From Steromphala cineraria (lineage: Eukaryota > Mollusca > Gastropoda > Trochida > Trochidae): DNA of 64,000 bases. The notes below the pieces were generated by a model. The model saw only the letters and a list, made by a program, of their open reading frames with translations, was not told the DNA's origin and made no database searches. Both the position numbers and the translations under genes were made by a program. The stretch is from the NCBI GenBank assembly GCA_916613615.1, contig OU744732.1, forward strand, positions 47,359,227 through 47,423,226, read 5' to 3'. Within the stretch, counting starts at the first letter, position 1. The number at the start of each line of letters is the position of its first letter. Shown here in pieces: positions 35,641 to 48,589 of the stretch.

Positions 35641-38356
35641 TTAGGGATTTAGATCTTTTCCATAATTCGAACTTGTTCATGCGTGGAGCGAGTCTATGTT
35701 CCGAAATGTTTTTTTACACAATAAAACTGTTGATTTTCTGATTAAATATCACTTGTTCAACCTCTCTTTGCAACTGTTTTATTGAACATGTCCTAGTTCT
35801 TGCACATGACATCACACGATAACCCAATATGAAGGTAAACTTCGTAATCCTTTGTCACGGCTATTGCTATGCTCAATTACTGACTAGTAATATGCGTCCT
35901 CATGCGTGTAGATGTAGGTCAAGAAATATAGGTTTATGCAAATTATTATCTTCATGTTATGTGTATACATTCGTATTGTAAATAGCAAACTTCTTTATGT
36001 CACGACTGCTTAAAATATATTGGCGTATTGATCATTACGCTTTGGTATTGTTGATGAGGTTTCAAAATGAACTTTTGATGTATGTTTCATGAAATGATAT
36101 ATACTCTGCCGACCATCCTGATACAGCAGCGTATTTCTGTACTCAGAGCTACTGCAATACCTTGATATCTTAGAGGTCAAATGTCTTATATGAGGTGTTT
36201 TTATAAATGAAATGAATATTATCAATGAAATGACTTGCATAATCAAAACCTGCATGACCCGGATGACAGGAGCATTGAGCTTAAAATATGAGATTCACAC
36301 TAAATTACAAGAATTAGAACATTTTAATGGCTGAACAAAATATTCTCATAACGATATTTCATTGGCTGACACATGGCATAAATAACCATAATGATAAGCT
36401 GTCAGCGATACGAGTCATTTGGCCTGCTGGATTGCAGGGTAGAGTAGGGGTTCCCCGGATAAATAAACGCTGATGTATCAGGATGACTGTCGGGAGTTTG
36501 TTTATGTTTATCATTACATATATCGATAATGTCTATAAATTCACTGTTACAATGGCAAGATACATGTAGCACGCAACTATATAGATCAAATATATTTTGT
36601 ATGAAGATTCCATTGAATCTGAAATAAAATATGTCATTCAAAGATGATCGTCCACAAGAGCGATATTGGGGGATAACTCTGGATTGACGAAATTAATATG
36701 TTTTAAACTGTTAAATGTTGGTTCTTGGTAGGGAAGTTCCTGACATTCCAATTAAAGAAAAGAGTCTTCCAAAGGTATTTTGATGTTTGAAAGTTAAACA
36801 GTGTTTTAAAAATGGAAGATCGGTTTTCCTAAGTGACTTATAAATACTGTTGCTTTGATAAGGTCAAGACTTACTTTACTCAGCCAAGATAGAAATCTTA
36901 CATTGTGATACTCTTCTACGTTTAACAGTTTTTCGAATTTATAACTTGTCCATTCATTGATGCAGTTAACAGTTGTTTTATGATTGTAAATATAAGTCAA
37001 GAAAAGACTAACGTTATGATTGCACATGTGGACATATTTAGATATGTTATTTTCTATGTTTTAACCACTAACAAAATGTTTCAATTTCAACATTTTATTT
37101 TGTTCATGTCAGCAATCTATTTATTTACAGCAAACTCTGCAACATGGTATCAAATTTTGCAATTCGTTATTTATCATTATTTTTTTGTCATCATTTCGAA
37201 TACCTAAACATTTTTACCAACTGTATAGATTTGTGACATATTTGCAATTCGTTGAATCAAAATAATCATCGCCAGATTGACATGTATACTATTCCTCACA
37301 TCTTGTTCTATGTTATGTTTGTTCTTCGAATCTTCACTGTATGAAAATATGTGTTGATATAGAAATGTATGTGGTAGATATGTGCGCCTTGCCGCATCCC
37401 CCTGTCAGAGTTATTCCTTTAGAGTATTGTTATGACAAACTGTTTATATATTATGAAATAAAACAAGTTTTAACAATGAATAACATGTTTTGTTCATGTC
37501 GGAAGGAAGTGATGTGTAAAATATGTATATGTAACTCCTCTGCTTGAGAACGACACACGAATCAGTGTCAAACGTCGCATACAATGAACAAAGAAGTTGC
37601 CATCCATATATTCCTCTGCATTATTGTCATTCCAACTTCTAAGGTTGACAATGAAGATTTTTTTATATCTATATTTTGTCCAGTATATTAAGTATATCAA
37701 AGGCCCGCTGAAATATCAAATTGTGCTTATAAATAATAGCACGTTCTTAATTCATAGGCCAAAGGCTACACAGAAACCTAAGTATGCAGTGTGGCAGTCG
37801 AATTAAGAAGTTGATTTTGTTTATAAACACACATAATATGTTATCTTATGGCTGTTTGGCTGTAGTGAAAGGGTAACCTGACACGACCCCTATAGAGCAT
37901 ACTCATTTCAGAAACTCATGCAGGTACGATTGAACATTTAACCAGCCTGTGAAAAAGCAGCATGAGTATCATAATGAAAGTAAACGTTTTGGGAATTGTA
38001 TCAACTATTGAATCAATTAAAACACACAGCCAATTCTTGATGAATATTACCATTGAGGGGTAAACTGTGCTGTATTACTAAATATTTCGGTTCCGATACT
38101 CACATCAAAAGTTTATTGTACATTGCTGATAACCTCCAGAAGATACAGAACTGTAAAAACACCAATCAACCACAGGATCGATTTGTTAAAATGACCTCTA
38201 ATTTCTTTGATATGCGCCAAGGACCCTGGGTAATATCGACCTCCATCTTTGACCACAAGTATCAAGTTCTCGGCGTATTCCCTTATATGATTATACTTTG
38301 AGCGAAGCCTGTACATTAAAACATTAAATATCATTCGGTACTTATTTAAAATTCTT
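35641..38356. other. intergenic DNA, no gene seen
   Basis: AT-rich DNA with only short open frames. A repeated terminus motif lies at 37540-37612 (listed separately). Confidence 0.5.
37540..37612 (+). repeat. dispersed element terminus with small stem-loop
   Basis: GACACACGAATCAGTGTC forms a short stem-loop, followed by AAACGTCGC and AAAGAAGTTGCCATCCATAT. The last block recurs at 61996-62020 and, inverted, at 13840-13860. It may be the end of a Penelope-like or other retroelement. Confidence 0.45.
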
Positions 38357-38715
38357 TTAAAAGGGGCAGTAGCACGGTTTTTGATAATTATATATTTTAA
38401 ATATGTCACTTATAATTGTAACTTAATGCTTAATGTTTTATTTTGACAGTTTCAAAAATATCCAAACACAAGCCAATCATCCATAGTCAGAGGACAACGT
38501 ATGAAGATTCACATAAAATCTATTGGCGGCCATTTTGTGTGAACACCTCTAATTCATTTTGTGTAAGAAAAAGGAATCGCATGGCTAAACTTTACATTAT
38601 ATATTTGAATTATTACTCCTTCATTTAGTTTATTGTCTTTCTTTTGGAACCATTAATTTTCATTTTCCTGACATCATCTTACATTCCCCCTAAAAACGTG
38701 CTACTGCCCTTTTAA
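38357..38715 (-). mobile_element. TTAA-type MITE, copy 6; carries the left breakpoint of the tandem duplication
   Basis: This is a reverse-orientation copy with TTAA at both ends. Its right third, from 38605 on, is duplicated at 44325-44435, showing that the duplication breakpoint fell inside this element. Confidence 0.88.
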
Positions 38716-39634
38716 GATATTTTCAATCGGTGCTGTAATATTTCCTAGTTTTCTTTAGAGGATATAAACCATGCCTCTTTGGTCTCAGTCATATTTGCAG
38801 TTGAATGTATTCAATGAACTTGCCGCCGCAAATGGCTAAAATATCATTACAGCAGAGCTGTAAATCACCTCATTGAGTAAGTGAGTAAAAATGGTGATTA
38901 CTTCCACTCTCTCGACATTATCTCTCCCTTAAACCTGCAAGAATTACCTCCCTTTAAACACATCTTGGCTCGCAAAGCCGACTGTATTCAACAAAGAGAC
39001 TGTCCTGTCGGGGTATTTTTTTGTGGAGACGAAATTCAGAAGGACTTTCTTTTTTTTACATATATATGATTAAATCATATTTTTTCACATTTTATTTAAA
39101 ATATGTTGTTGGGGACAATATTTTAGTCGTTCCAAATCTAACAATTTGATAAAGACTTGAACAAATCACTCACTAAAGACAAATATCGTGAAATGAAGCC
39201 AAACATCTTGGCAAATATCGTGGAACCTATAACTGTGGCATAACAAAGTCATAACTGAAACATTTTATTCGGCATTATTTGTTGATATGCTCATACTGTA
39301 TCAACCGATCAACTTTGTTATTGATTAAGCATAATACAGCAAACTTGTATGATAAAATTCAAAATGGCGGATGAAAGCCGACAGATAGGTGTCTTTAAAT
39401 ACAAAAAGGCTTTGGCTCTGTAGCTCACAAAAGCTTTGTATGCTTTGACGTTAATAAGTAATAAGATCGAAATTTCTCAAGATCTCGAAACCACTAGTTA
39501 CTGGATGATATAAACCTTCTTAAATTGGGAATGCTCATTGCAAATGGCGTGCTTGGATTGGTAAAAGTGGTATAACGTGTGAAATTAATACCTGTACTCT
39601 CAAAACGATATAATTAAGGAAACATAAACTGATC

Positions 39635-39997
39635 TTAAAGGGGCAGTAGCACGTTTTAGGGGGGATCTAAGGTGATGTCAGGAAAATGAAAATAAATGGT
39701 TCCAATTGAAAGACAATGTATTAAAACTAAATGAAGCAGTAATAAATCAAATATGTATTGTAAAGTTAACCCATGCGATTCCTTTTCTTACAAAAAATGA
39801 ATTAAAGATGTTCACACAAAAATGGCTGCCAATGGATTTTATGTGAATCTTTATAATTTGTTCTCTGATTATGGATGATTGGTTTGTGTAATGAGATTTT
39901 TGACACTATCAAAGTATTACATTTAGCATTAACTCACAAAGAACAGTGAAAAATTGAAAATATAAAATTGTCAAAAAACGTGCTACTGCCCTTTTAA
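39635..39997 (+). mobile_element. TTAA-type MITE, copy 7
   Basis: A full copy in reference orientation. Directly to its right, about 40003-40128, lies a strongly deleted reverse copy that ends in a 13-C run followed by TTTAA. Confidence 0.88.
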
Positions 39998-40469
39998 AGG
40001 AGCAAGTTTTTTTTCACTTATAATTGTACGTTAACATAAAATGATTTATTTGGAACCATATATTTTCATTTTCCTGACATCATCTTATATTCCCCCTAAA
40101 AACCTGCACCCTCCCCCCCCCCCCCTTTAATAAGCTGCTTTATCTCGTAGAACACAGTTTTGATGATACAATACTACGAAAACGAAGCGTTATACAATCA
40201 GAGTCTGACCCCGGCTAATTAGCTATATTATTTTATTAGTTATATATTAGCCACTACAATTGAAAAATCCCCGCCGCATATAATCGTCGAATGTGATAAG
40301 ATATAAGTTTGTAACATATTGGTGAAAATAACCTGTTCTTAATTCACTAAACCTAGTTAAAGTCTTTGAAATTTATTACCATAAAACCATGTGTAAAATA
40401 CAAAATGTCAAACACTCAATAAAGGCTAATTTAAAAAGTGGTATAAGTGTTAGTATTACTGTCTTAGTA

Positions 40470-40890
40470 GTGTCACAGTGACCTTGATAGGTTAAGGTCA
40501 AAATATTTGACTGGGGGATTGGTATGTCGTTACGAAGGCTGACATCAAATTTGGAGACATATGATGCAACAGTCCCTGGGATATTACCAGGTTACGTAAA
40601 CAAGACTTTGAATGGTGGTCAAAATGTCATGCTGACCTTGAACAAAGTCAAGGTCACTGAAAATTTTATGGTGTCAATGTAGATTGCTACCAACCCTTAG
40701 AAACCTTTAGAAAATCAACGTCAAAATATTCACCAATATTCGTTATAATGTAGGCTATCTTAGAACTTAAAGATAGTGGGCGCAACAGTTCAAAGATATG
40801 ATTGGTAAAAATTATGTTAACAAGACTTTAAATGGAGGTCAGAGTGTCGTGATGACCTTGAAGCAATTGCAAGGTCAAGGTGACACAAAA
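40470..40890. promoter_or_regulatory. cluster of TGACCTTGA / TCAAGGTCA motifs
   Basis: At least five AAGGTCA-type half sites in both orientations occur within 420 bp, including TGACCTTGAACAAAGTCAAGGTCA near 40633. TCAAGGTCA is the extended half site of ERR/NR5A-type nuclear receptors. It may instead be part of an old repeat. The duplicate copy is at about 46170-46590. Function is unproven. Confidence 0.3.
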
Positions 40891-41594
40891 CAAACTTCTG
40901 TCTGCGTAATCATCCAATGTAGACTGTGACTACATTTGAAAACAGTGAATGCAGGGGTTAATTTTTAGAATATATCAAAACCAACACAAATTCTTTCTTC
41001 ATACGTTTCAAGAATTGATATTTCCATTTTGTGCACGACCGACTCCTTAAATGTTTTACACATATTGGTGACTTCGGCAATTTAAACCTTGCGTCGATGA
41101 AAAGTTACAGTGAGTGCATATGTTCTCATATGTCCTAAAGATATAATTTTAGCCAAAAACGTACTACAGGGCCTTTAAATGTGACAAAGAGGAACCGGAA
41201 GTCAACAACACAAGATACCATTTATAATATTCAAAAGAATTTAACGAAATCCAAAATCATTGGAATATGGAGCAAATAGAGACGTTGCTATATTAGCAAG
41301 ATGTCATAAAACAGAACAAACTATCATGATGTATGATGAGTAACTGCGGAATGTTATTTACGAGATGCGTGATGAGGTCGCGTATTGATTTGTTTCTATT
41401 TGTGTGACGTCATCACGTAACCTTCACCGACTCTCTGCGCGTGCCGGAAACAATCCCTCAGGTAACTTTCTCACCTGTCAGGTAAAGTTAGGTGTTGATT
41501 ACACAGACGCCAAGTTTTACTGTTTGGATGTTTCAGTTACAGTAACAGTAAAGCCAAAAACATATTTCTGGTCATTACATACAGACAACAGTTG

Positions 41595-42085
41595 ATAACA
41601 TATTATTCATTTAATTTCATTTATTTCTATCTGTTTATATAGATACACTTCAATAAAAAATGTCGAAACTATAAAATATATGTCTTATTCCAGTAACAGT
41701 ATATACATAATCTGATTAAAATCAACTCTGCTTCGAGAAAAAAAGAGTATAAAAATATTATCTCTATTGGGGTTTGAACCACACCCAGCCCTGCTTTCCT
41801 ATCATTCACAGTCTGAAGGCAGTCAATTACCCGCATGTTCTGACGTAAGCTCATCCAGCCATTCGCAAGGACGGTGGCAAAAGCTTTCGATATCAGATCT
41901 AGGGGCACGTATCTCCTGTGAAATTCTTTTTCTACATGGACGTCGCCATGTTGGTTTTTGGAAGGGACGATGTGATTGGTCAGTTTGTGATTTGTCTGCG
42001 CAAAACTGGCGTTGAACAAGCGCCTAGCTTGGTGCTTTCAAGAGATTCGCACCCCTGTGGAGACAGGTAACGTTAGACTGAGATC
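41595..42085. repeat. block that differs between the two duplication copies; contains a foldback-element fragment
   Basis: From 41705, AATCTGATTAAAATCAACTC starts a copy of the foldback family seen at 20332, including TTGGGGTTTGAACC and ACAGTCTGAAGGC. Its right end is missing. The equivalent position in the right duplicate (about 47300-47785) holds unrelated sequence. Homology resumes at GATTACAGGAGAACTT. Confidence 0.75.
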
Positions 42086-42898
42086 AGATTACAGGAGAAC
42101 TTCAAAAAGCACAAGTACTGATATCTATATGAGAACTACATTGATGGCGAATACAATGCTAATTACATCAAATCTGTATATTGATGAAACAACCTGATAT
42201 GAGATTTTAAGTAAAACATTATGATATTTACATTTACTTCCTCTCTTAATCGTGACGAAACAAATTAGTATTAGATTTTAAGTAAAACATTTTGAAATTT
42301 GCATAAATCTAAATAAATTTAGATCAACAGGATTTTATATTCAGTCATACTGTTTTACAAATATGGAACTGTCGATCTAATCTTTTTTAGTTTAACTTCC
42401 TCTATCAATGGTAATGTAACAAACTGATATGTAATTTTAAGTATAACAATATGCTGTTTGCATTAACTTCCTCCCTCAATCATAATGGAACAAACTAATA
42501 TGTGACTCTTAATTAATAACCACCTTCCAATTGGTTCTCCTTAAATGATTGAGCATATGATAGGACAATAGTGATGGGACTTGCATGAACAGGTACAAGT
42601 ATTCAGATAAAACTCATTTGAATCATTGCAGAACATACGCTGGTCGTAAAGATTCTCAACCTCCTCATTCAAATTCAGATGAAATGAAATGATCACAAAA
42701 ATAACATTCGCCTTCACGAAAACACAGTACTGGTAACATTTCATATATGATGTAAAATATCAGTTACCCAGTCCAGACTTTATGGTAAGGATCCGATGAT
42801 CCAGAAAGTAGTTTCAACTCTTAACACTATGGTCCAAACGTAAGTTTCCGTAAGCATTTTGGACTTAACATCATTAAAATTCATTCCAACACCTCTTA

Positions 42899-44324
42899 TT
42901 ATTGCCTAACAAAATGTGGTAGTTCATCTAACCCAACAGGGTGTCTCCTCAGCCACCTCGGTCCTGTAACAACACCCCCTTTCAGTTCGTCCTTCCACCT
43001 CCCAAGAGGTATATAGATGTCCCTCTCCCTCGCCCCCCGCTCCAATACTGGTGCAACCAGAAGGTCGTCTCCTAAGAGAAACTGCGAATCAGTTGTCAGG
43101 GCAGCAGTATCTTCTGGAGCTATCCACCAGAGCGGACGTATGATTGGATGACCCGTATTAACGCTTTCTCTCGCGAGAGCGATGATCTTGTCAGCGTACT
43201 TCTCCCTGAGCTTCATCTGAAACTTTGCAATATGGATGACCTCCTGGTCGTAGATCCAAGGTCCAAGTGAGAACTGGACCGCTGGGAGGAAGGTGTTGAC
43301 CTGGATCCACCGGATGTAGAGTTCCCTTTCCGGATATGCACCCCCTTCGAAGCTGATCATGTCGGCGTATGCGTTTCCACCAATCATATCGGGCAACACA
43401 AAAGGGTAACCAAGGAGACCGAAAGTAAGGACGGCTGGGATTACAGTTTTAAGACCAGTGTCATACTCCCATGATGACATTCTATCAAAGAGACGGACAA
43501 AGATAGGGTATTTCTGCGACCTCCACCCAGCTCTTACCTCCTGGTGACGCACATTCGGGTCTGACCGGAAAGCCAAGTCGGTCCAGAGACGTGCATAGTT
43601 ATCTGGATTCATAAACGTATTTTTTATAGAATAGGATGCCGGGTAAAATGATGCCTCACCAGCGTCGAATTTGAAGGAACTGACGTTATATTTGGATCTT
43701 AGGTATTCAAGCTTGGAAAGAAACCAATCAACTGCTTTTGGATTTGTAACGTCCAACATGGCAGCCTCGTCGTGCCACCATTTTGTTATGGCGGGCTTGG
43801 ATCTATCAGGGGACATAACTAAGTGTCCTTCCCGATTAGCTTCTTGGAAGGCTTCTGAATCAGGGTTCATGAAGGGATGGAGCCACGTGGTCACTCGGTA
43901 TCCCCTATTAGTCAGCATTTTGATCATGGAACCGGGATCTGGGAACTTAGTTAGGTTAAAGTCATGGTCGCCGTAAAATGGTGTCCAATCGTCGTCAATT
44001 TCAATTTGCGAATTCTCGAAGCCGTGTTTGGATATCTGTGCTGCGAACTCGAGAACCTTTGCCTGGTCAATGTCCTTGTTGTATTGGGCCCAAGTTGACC
44101 AGACCGGATATCGGAACATCCGGGTGTCTGGAATGTCCGTGGGGTGGTCAATGTACATGTCGGCCATTACACTATGGACTTCCCTGATGTTGCTCCCGGT
44201 GCATACTGTATAGTCTAGGGAGACGGGACTCTCTTGATGATGTATGTACGGATAACTCCCTCCCTTCGCAATCAAACATAGATTTCCATTTCCCGACGGG
44301 TCTAAACTTACGTACAGCGGTACT
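42899..44324 (-). pseudogene. MYORG: 5'-truncated duplicate of the GH31 glycosidase (MYORG-like)
   Basis: It is identical to the C-terminal two thirds of the intact gene at 48590-50587 except for four substitutions (T/M, K/R, F/L, I/L). Upstream, the frame runs only to the duplication junction at 44324 and then hits a TAA within MITE sequence. Missing are the cytoplasmic start, the membrane anchor and most of the N-terminal beta-sandwich. Both catalytic Asp residues, in SFKFDAGE and in RLFDRMSSW, and the whole barrel to the C-terminus remain. The first in-frame ATG is at 44167 (422 codons to the TAA at 42899). No stop or frameshift exists in the retained part. It is most likely a recent pseudogene, unless transcription starts in the neighbouring duplicate. 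Confidence 0.85.
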
Positions 44325-44435
44325 TTGAATTATTACTCCTTCATTTAGTTTATTGTCTTTCTTTTGGAACCATTAATTTTCATTTTCCTGACATCATCTT
44401 ACATTCCCCCTAAAAACGTGCTACTGCCCTTTTAA
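44325..44435 (-). mobile_element. TTAA-type MITE fragment at the duplication junction
   Basis: It is the right third of copy 6, starting abruptly at TTGAATTATTACTCC against glycosidase coding sequence and ending CTACTGCCCTTTTAA. Confidence 0.9.
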
Positions 44436-45354
44436 GATATTTTCAATCGGTGCTGTAATATTTCCTTGTTTTCTTTAGAGGATATAAACCATGCCTCTTT
44501 GGTCTCAGTCATATTTGCAGTTGAATGTATTCAATGAACTTGCCGCCGCAAATGGCTAAAATATCACTACAGCAGAGCTGTAAATCACCTCATTGAGTAA
44601 GTGAGTAAAAATGGTGATTACTTCCACTCTCTCGACATTATCTCTCCCTTAAACCTGCAAGAATTACCTCCCTTTAAACACATCTTGGCTCGCAAAGCCG
44701 ACTGTATTCAACAAAGAGACTGTCCTGTCGGGGTATTTTTTTGTGGAGACGAAATTCAGAAGGACTTTCCTTTTTTTACATATATGTGATTAAATCATAT
44801 TTTTTCACATTTTATTTAAAATTTGTTGTTGGGGACAATATTTTAGTCGTTCCAAATCTAACAATTTGATAAAGACTTGGACAAATCACTCAATAAAGAC
44901 AAATATCGTGAAATGAAGCCAAACATCTTGGCAAATATCGTGGAACCTATAACTGTGGCATAACAAAGTCATAACTGAAACATTTTATTCGGCATTATTT
45001 GTTGATATGCTCATACTGTATCAACCGATCAACTTTGTTATTGATTAAGCATAATACAGCAAACTTGTATGATAAAATTCAAAATGGCGGATGAAAGCCG
45101 ACAGATAGGTGTCTTTAAATACAAAAAGGCTTTGGCTCTGTAGCTCACAAAAGCTTTGTATGCTTTGACGTTAATAAGTAATAAGATCGAAATTTCTCAA
45201 GATCTCGAAACCACTAGTTACTGGATGATATAAACCTTCTTAAATTGGGAATGCTCATTGCAAATGGCGTGCTTGGATTGGTAAAAGTGGTATAACGTGT
45301 GAAATTAATACCTGTACTCTCAAAACGATATAATTAAGGAAACATAAACTGATC

Positions 45355-45717
45355 TTAAAGGGGCAGTAGCACATTTGAGGGGGGATCTAAGGTGATGTCA
45401 GGAAAATGAAAATAAATGGTTCCAATTGAAAGACAATGTATTAAAACTAAATGAAGCAGTAATAAATCAAATATGTATTGTAAAGTTAACCCATGCGATT
45501 CCTTTTCTTACAAAAAATGAATTAAAGATGTTCACACAAAAATGGCTGCCAATGGATTTTATGTGAATCTTTATAATTTGTTCTCTGATTATGGATGATT
45601 GGTTTGTGTAATGAGATTTTTGACACTATCAAAGTATTACATTTAGCATTAACTCACAAAGATCAGTGAAAAATTGAAAAAATAAAATTGTCAAAAAACG
45701 TGCTACTGCCCTTTTAA
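45355..45717 (+). mobile_element. TTAA-type MITE, duplicate of copy 7
   Basis: Near-identical to 39635-39997 by segmental duplication. It is followed at about 45722-45838 by the deleted reverse copy, whose C run is 13 bases (45821-45833) and which has lost the AACCTGCACCCT segment seen in the left duplicate. Confidence 0.88.
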
Positions 45718-47299
45718 AGGAGCAAGTTTTTTTTCACTTATAATTGTACGTTAACATAAAATGATTTATTTGGAACCATATATTTTCATTTTCCTGACAT
45801 CATCTTATATTCCCCCTAAACCCCCCCCCCCCCTTTAATAAGCTGCTTTATCTCGTAGAACACAGTTTTGATGATACAATACTACGAAAACGGAGCGTTA
45901 TACAATCAGAGTCTGACCCCGGCTAATTAGCTATATTATTTTATTAGTTATATATTAGCCACTACAATTGAAAAATCCCCGCCGCATATAATCGTCGAAT
46001 GTGATAAGATATAAGTTTGTAACATATTGGTGAAAATAACCTGTTCTTAATTCACTAAACCTAGTTAAAGTCTTTGAAATTTATTACCATAAAACCATGT
46101 GTAAAATACAAAATGTCAAACACTCAATAAAGGCTAGTTTAAAAAGTGGTATAAGTGTTAGTATTACTGTCTTAGTAGTGTCACAGTGACCTTGATAGGT
46201 TAAGGTCAAAATATTTGACTGGGGGATTGGTATGTCGTTACGAAGGCTGACATCAAATTTCGAGACATATGATGCAACAGTCCCTGAGATATTACCAGGT
46301 TACGTAAACAAGACTTTGAATGGTGGTCAAAATGTCATGCTGACCTTGAACAAAGTCAAGGTCACTGAAAATTTTATGGTGTCAATGTAGATTGCTACCA
46401 ACCCTTAGAAACCTTTAGAAAATCAACGTCAAAATATTCACCAATATTCGTTATAATGTAGGCTATCTTAGAACTTAAAGATAGTGGGCGCAACAGTTCA
46501 AAGATATGATTGGTAAAAATTATGTTAACAAGACTTTAAATGGAGGTCAGAGTGTCGTGATGACCTTGAAGCAATTGCAAGGTCAAGGTGACACAAAACA
46601 AACTTCTGTCTGCGTAATCATCCAATGTAGACTGTGACTACATTTGAAAACAGTGAATGCAGGGGTTAATTTTTAGAATATATCAAAACCAACACAAATT
46701 CTTTCTTCATACGTTTCAAGAATTGATATTTCCATTTTGTGCACGACCGACTCCTTAAATGTTTTACACATATTGGTGACTTCGGCAATTTAAACCTTGC
46801 GTCGATGAAAAGTTACAGTGAGTGCATATGTTCTCATATGTCCTTAAGATATAATTTTAGCCAAAAACGTACTACAGGGCCTTTAAAAGTGACAAAGAGG
46901 AACCGGAAGTCAACAACACAAGATACCATTTAAAATATTCAAAAGAATTTAACGAAATCCAAAATCATTGGAATATGGAGCAAATAGAGACGTTGCTATA
47001 TTAGCAAGATGTCATAAAACAGAACAAACTATCATGATGTATGATGAGTAACTGCGGAATGTTATTTACGAGATGCGTGATGAGGTCGCGTATTGATTTG
47101 TTTCTATTTGTGTGACGTCATCACGTAACCTTCACCGACTCTCTGCGCGTGCCGGAAACAATCCCTCAGGTAACTTTCTCACCTGTCAGGTAAAGTTAGG
47201 TGTTGATTACACAGATGCCAAGTTTTACTGTTTGGAATAAGTTTCAGTAACAGTAACAGTAAGGCCAAAAACATATTTCTGGTCACTACATCCAGACAA

Positions 47300-47785
47300 C
47301 AGTTGATAACATAAAATATATTAACAAAATATCTGTTTATTTCAATCTGTTTACATATTAAAACATATAGAAAACTAAAAAATAGAAGGCTTTCAGTAAA
47401 TTTTTTTACATACTACTAGAATCGGCAAACTCCCGAAAAGAAAAAGGAAAGAAACATTTAGAGAATTGTGGACCCTTTAAATTGGTTTTTCAAATCCTTG
47501 ACTTTTGCACTCATATATCGTTTTAATATGTTCAAATAAACCTTAATTTCAAATTTTAACAAAGAATTAAAGATTTTATTATAAAAGGATTGAATTTACA
47601 ATGACATAGGGTCCTGTGGTCTTGACCACCTTTTAAACAACAACTACCTTTGTTATTCTCGATGTTTTTTTATGTCGAGTTATGAGTTCAAAAGTCCAGT
47701 TTTGAATTTTGAATAGGGCCCACAACGAGATTCGAACCTCTGTCGAGAGACAGGTATCACCAGACTACAGATCCGATTACAGGAG
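47300..47785. repeat. block unique to the right duplicate
   Basis: It replaces the block at 41595-42085. It contains GAGATTCGAACCTCTGTCGAGAGACAGG, which is tRNA-like, near 47730-47765, but no inverted ends that would define an element. Confidence 0.6.
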
Positions 47786-48589
47786 AACTTCACAGTTCAC
47801 TAGAACCGTATCTCTATATGAGAACTAGATTGATGGCGAATAAAATGCTCATTACATCAACTCTGTATATTGATGAAACAAAATGATATGATATTTTAAG
47901 TGAAAAGATTATGATATTTGCATTTACTTCGTCTCTCAATCGTGATGAAGCAAATTAAAATGAGATTTTAAGTTAAAACATTTTGATATTTGCATAAATC
48001 TAAATAAATACAGGTCAACAGGATTGTATATTCAGTCATACTGTTTTAAAAAATATGGAACTGTCGATCTAATCTTTTTTAGTTTAACTTCCTCTCTCAA
48101 TGGTAATGTAACAAACTGATATGTAATTTTAAGTATAACAATATGCTGTTTGCATTAACTTCCTCCCTCAATCATAATGGAACAAACTAATATGTGACTC
48201 TTAATTAATAACCACCTTCCAATTGGTTCTCCTTAAATGATTGAGCATATGATAGGACAATAGTGATGGGACTTTCATGAATAATTACAAGTATTCAGAT
48301 AAACACATTTGAATCATTGCAGAACATACGCTGGTCGTAAAGATTCTCAACCTCCTCGTTCAAATTCAGATGAAATGAAATGATCACAAAAATAACATTC
48401 GCCTTCACGAAAACACAGTACTGGTAACATTTCATATATGATGTAAAATATCAGTTACCCAGTCCAGACTTTATGGTGAGGATCCGATGATCCAGAAAGA
48501 AGTTTCAACTCTTAACACTATGGTACAAACGTAAGTTTCCGTAAGCATTTTGGACTTAACATCATTAAAATTCATTCCAACACCTCTTA
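47786..48589. other. 3' flank of the glycosidase, duplicated
   Basis: Co-linear with 42086-42898. It contains three or four diverged repeats built from ACTTCCTC.CTCAAT..TAATG.AACAAA, then TGATATGTAATTTTAAGTATAAC. No second gene. Confidence 0.6.

Larger units (their letters stand above)
38605..44324. repeat. tandem segmental duplication, left copy (5720 bp)
   Basis: This is co-linear and nearly identical with 44325-50015, apart from small indels and one replaced block (about 41590-42085). It starts inside MITE copy 6 and ends inside the glycosidase coding exon, at GCGGTACT. The junction at 44324/44325 joins coding sequence directly to MITE sequence with at most 1-2 bp of shared bases. Confidence 0.95.

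Noticed and set aside
38881..39069. 62-codon frame duplicated at 44601-44789
   Set aside because: It is conserved only because of the recent segmental duplication. It has no recognisable domain, and part of the frame lies next to SINE-like tail sequence.
43671..43976. Plus-strand open frames across the glycosidase (also 49362-49667 and neighbours)
   Set aside because: Antisense shadows of a strongly coding exon, with no independent features.
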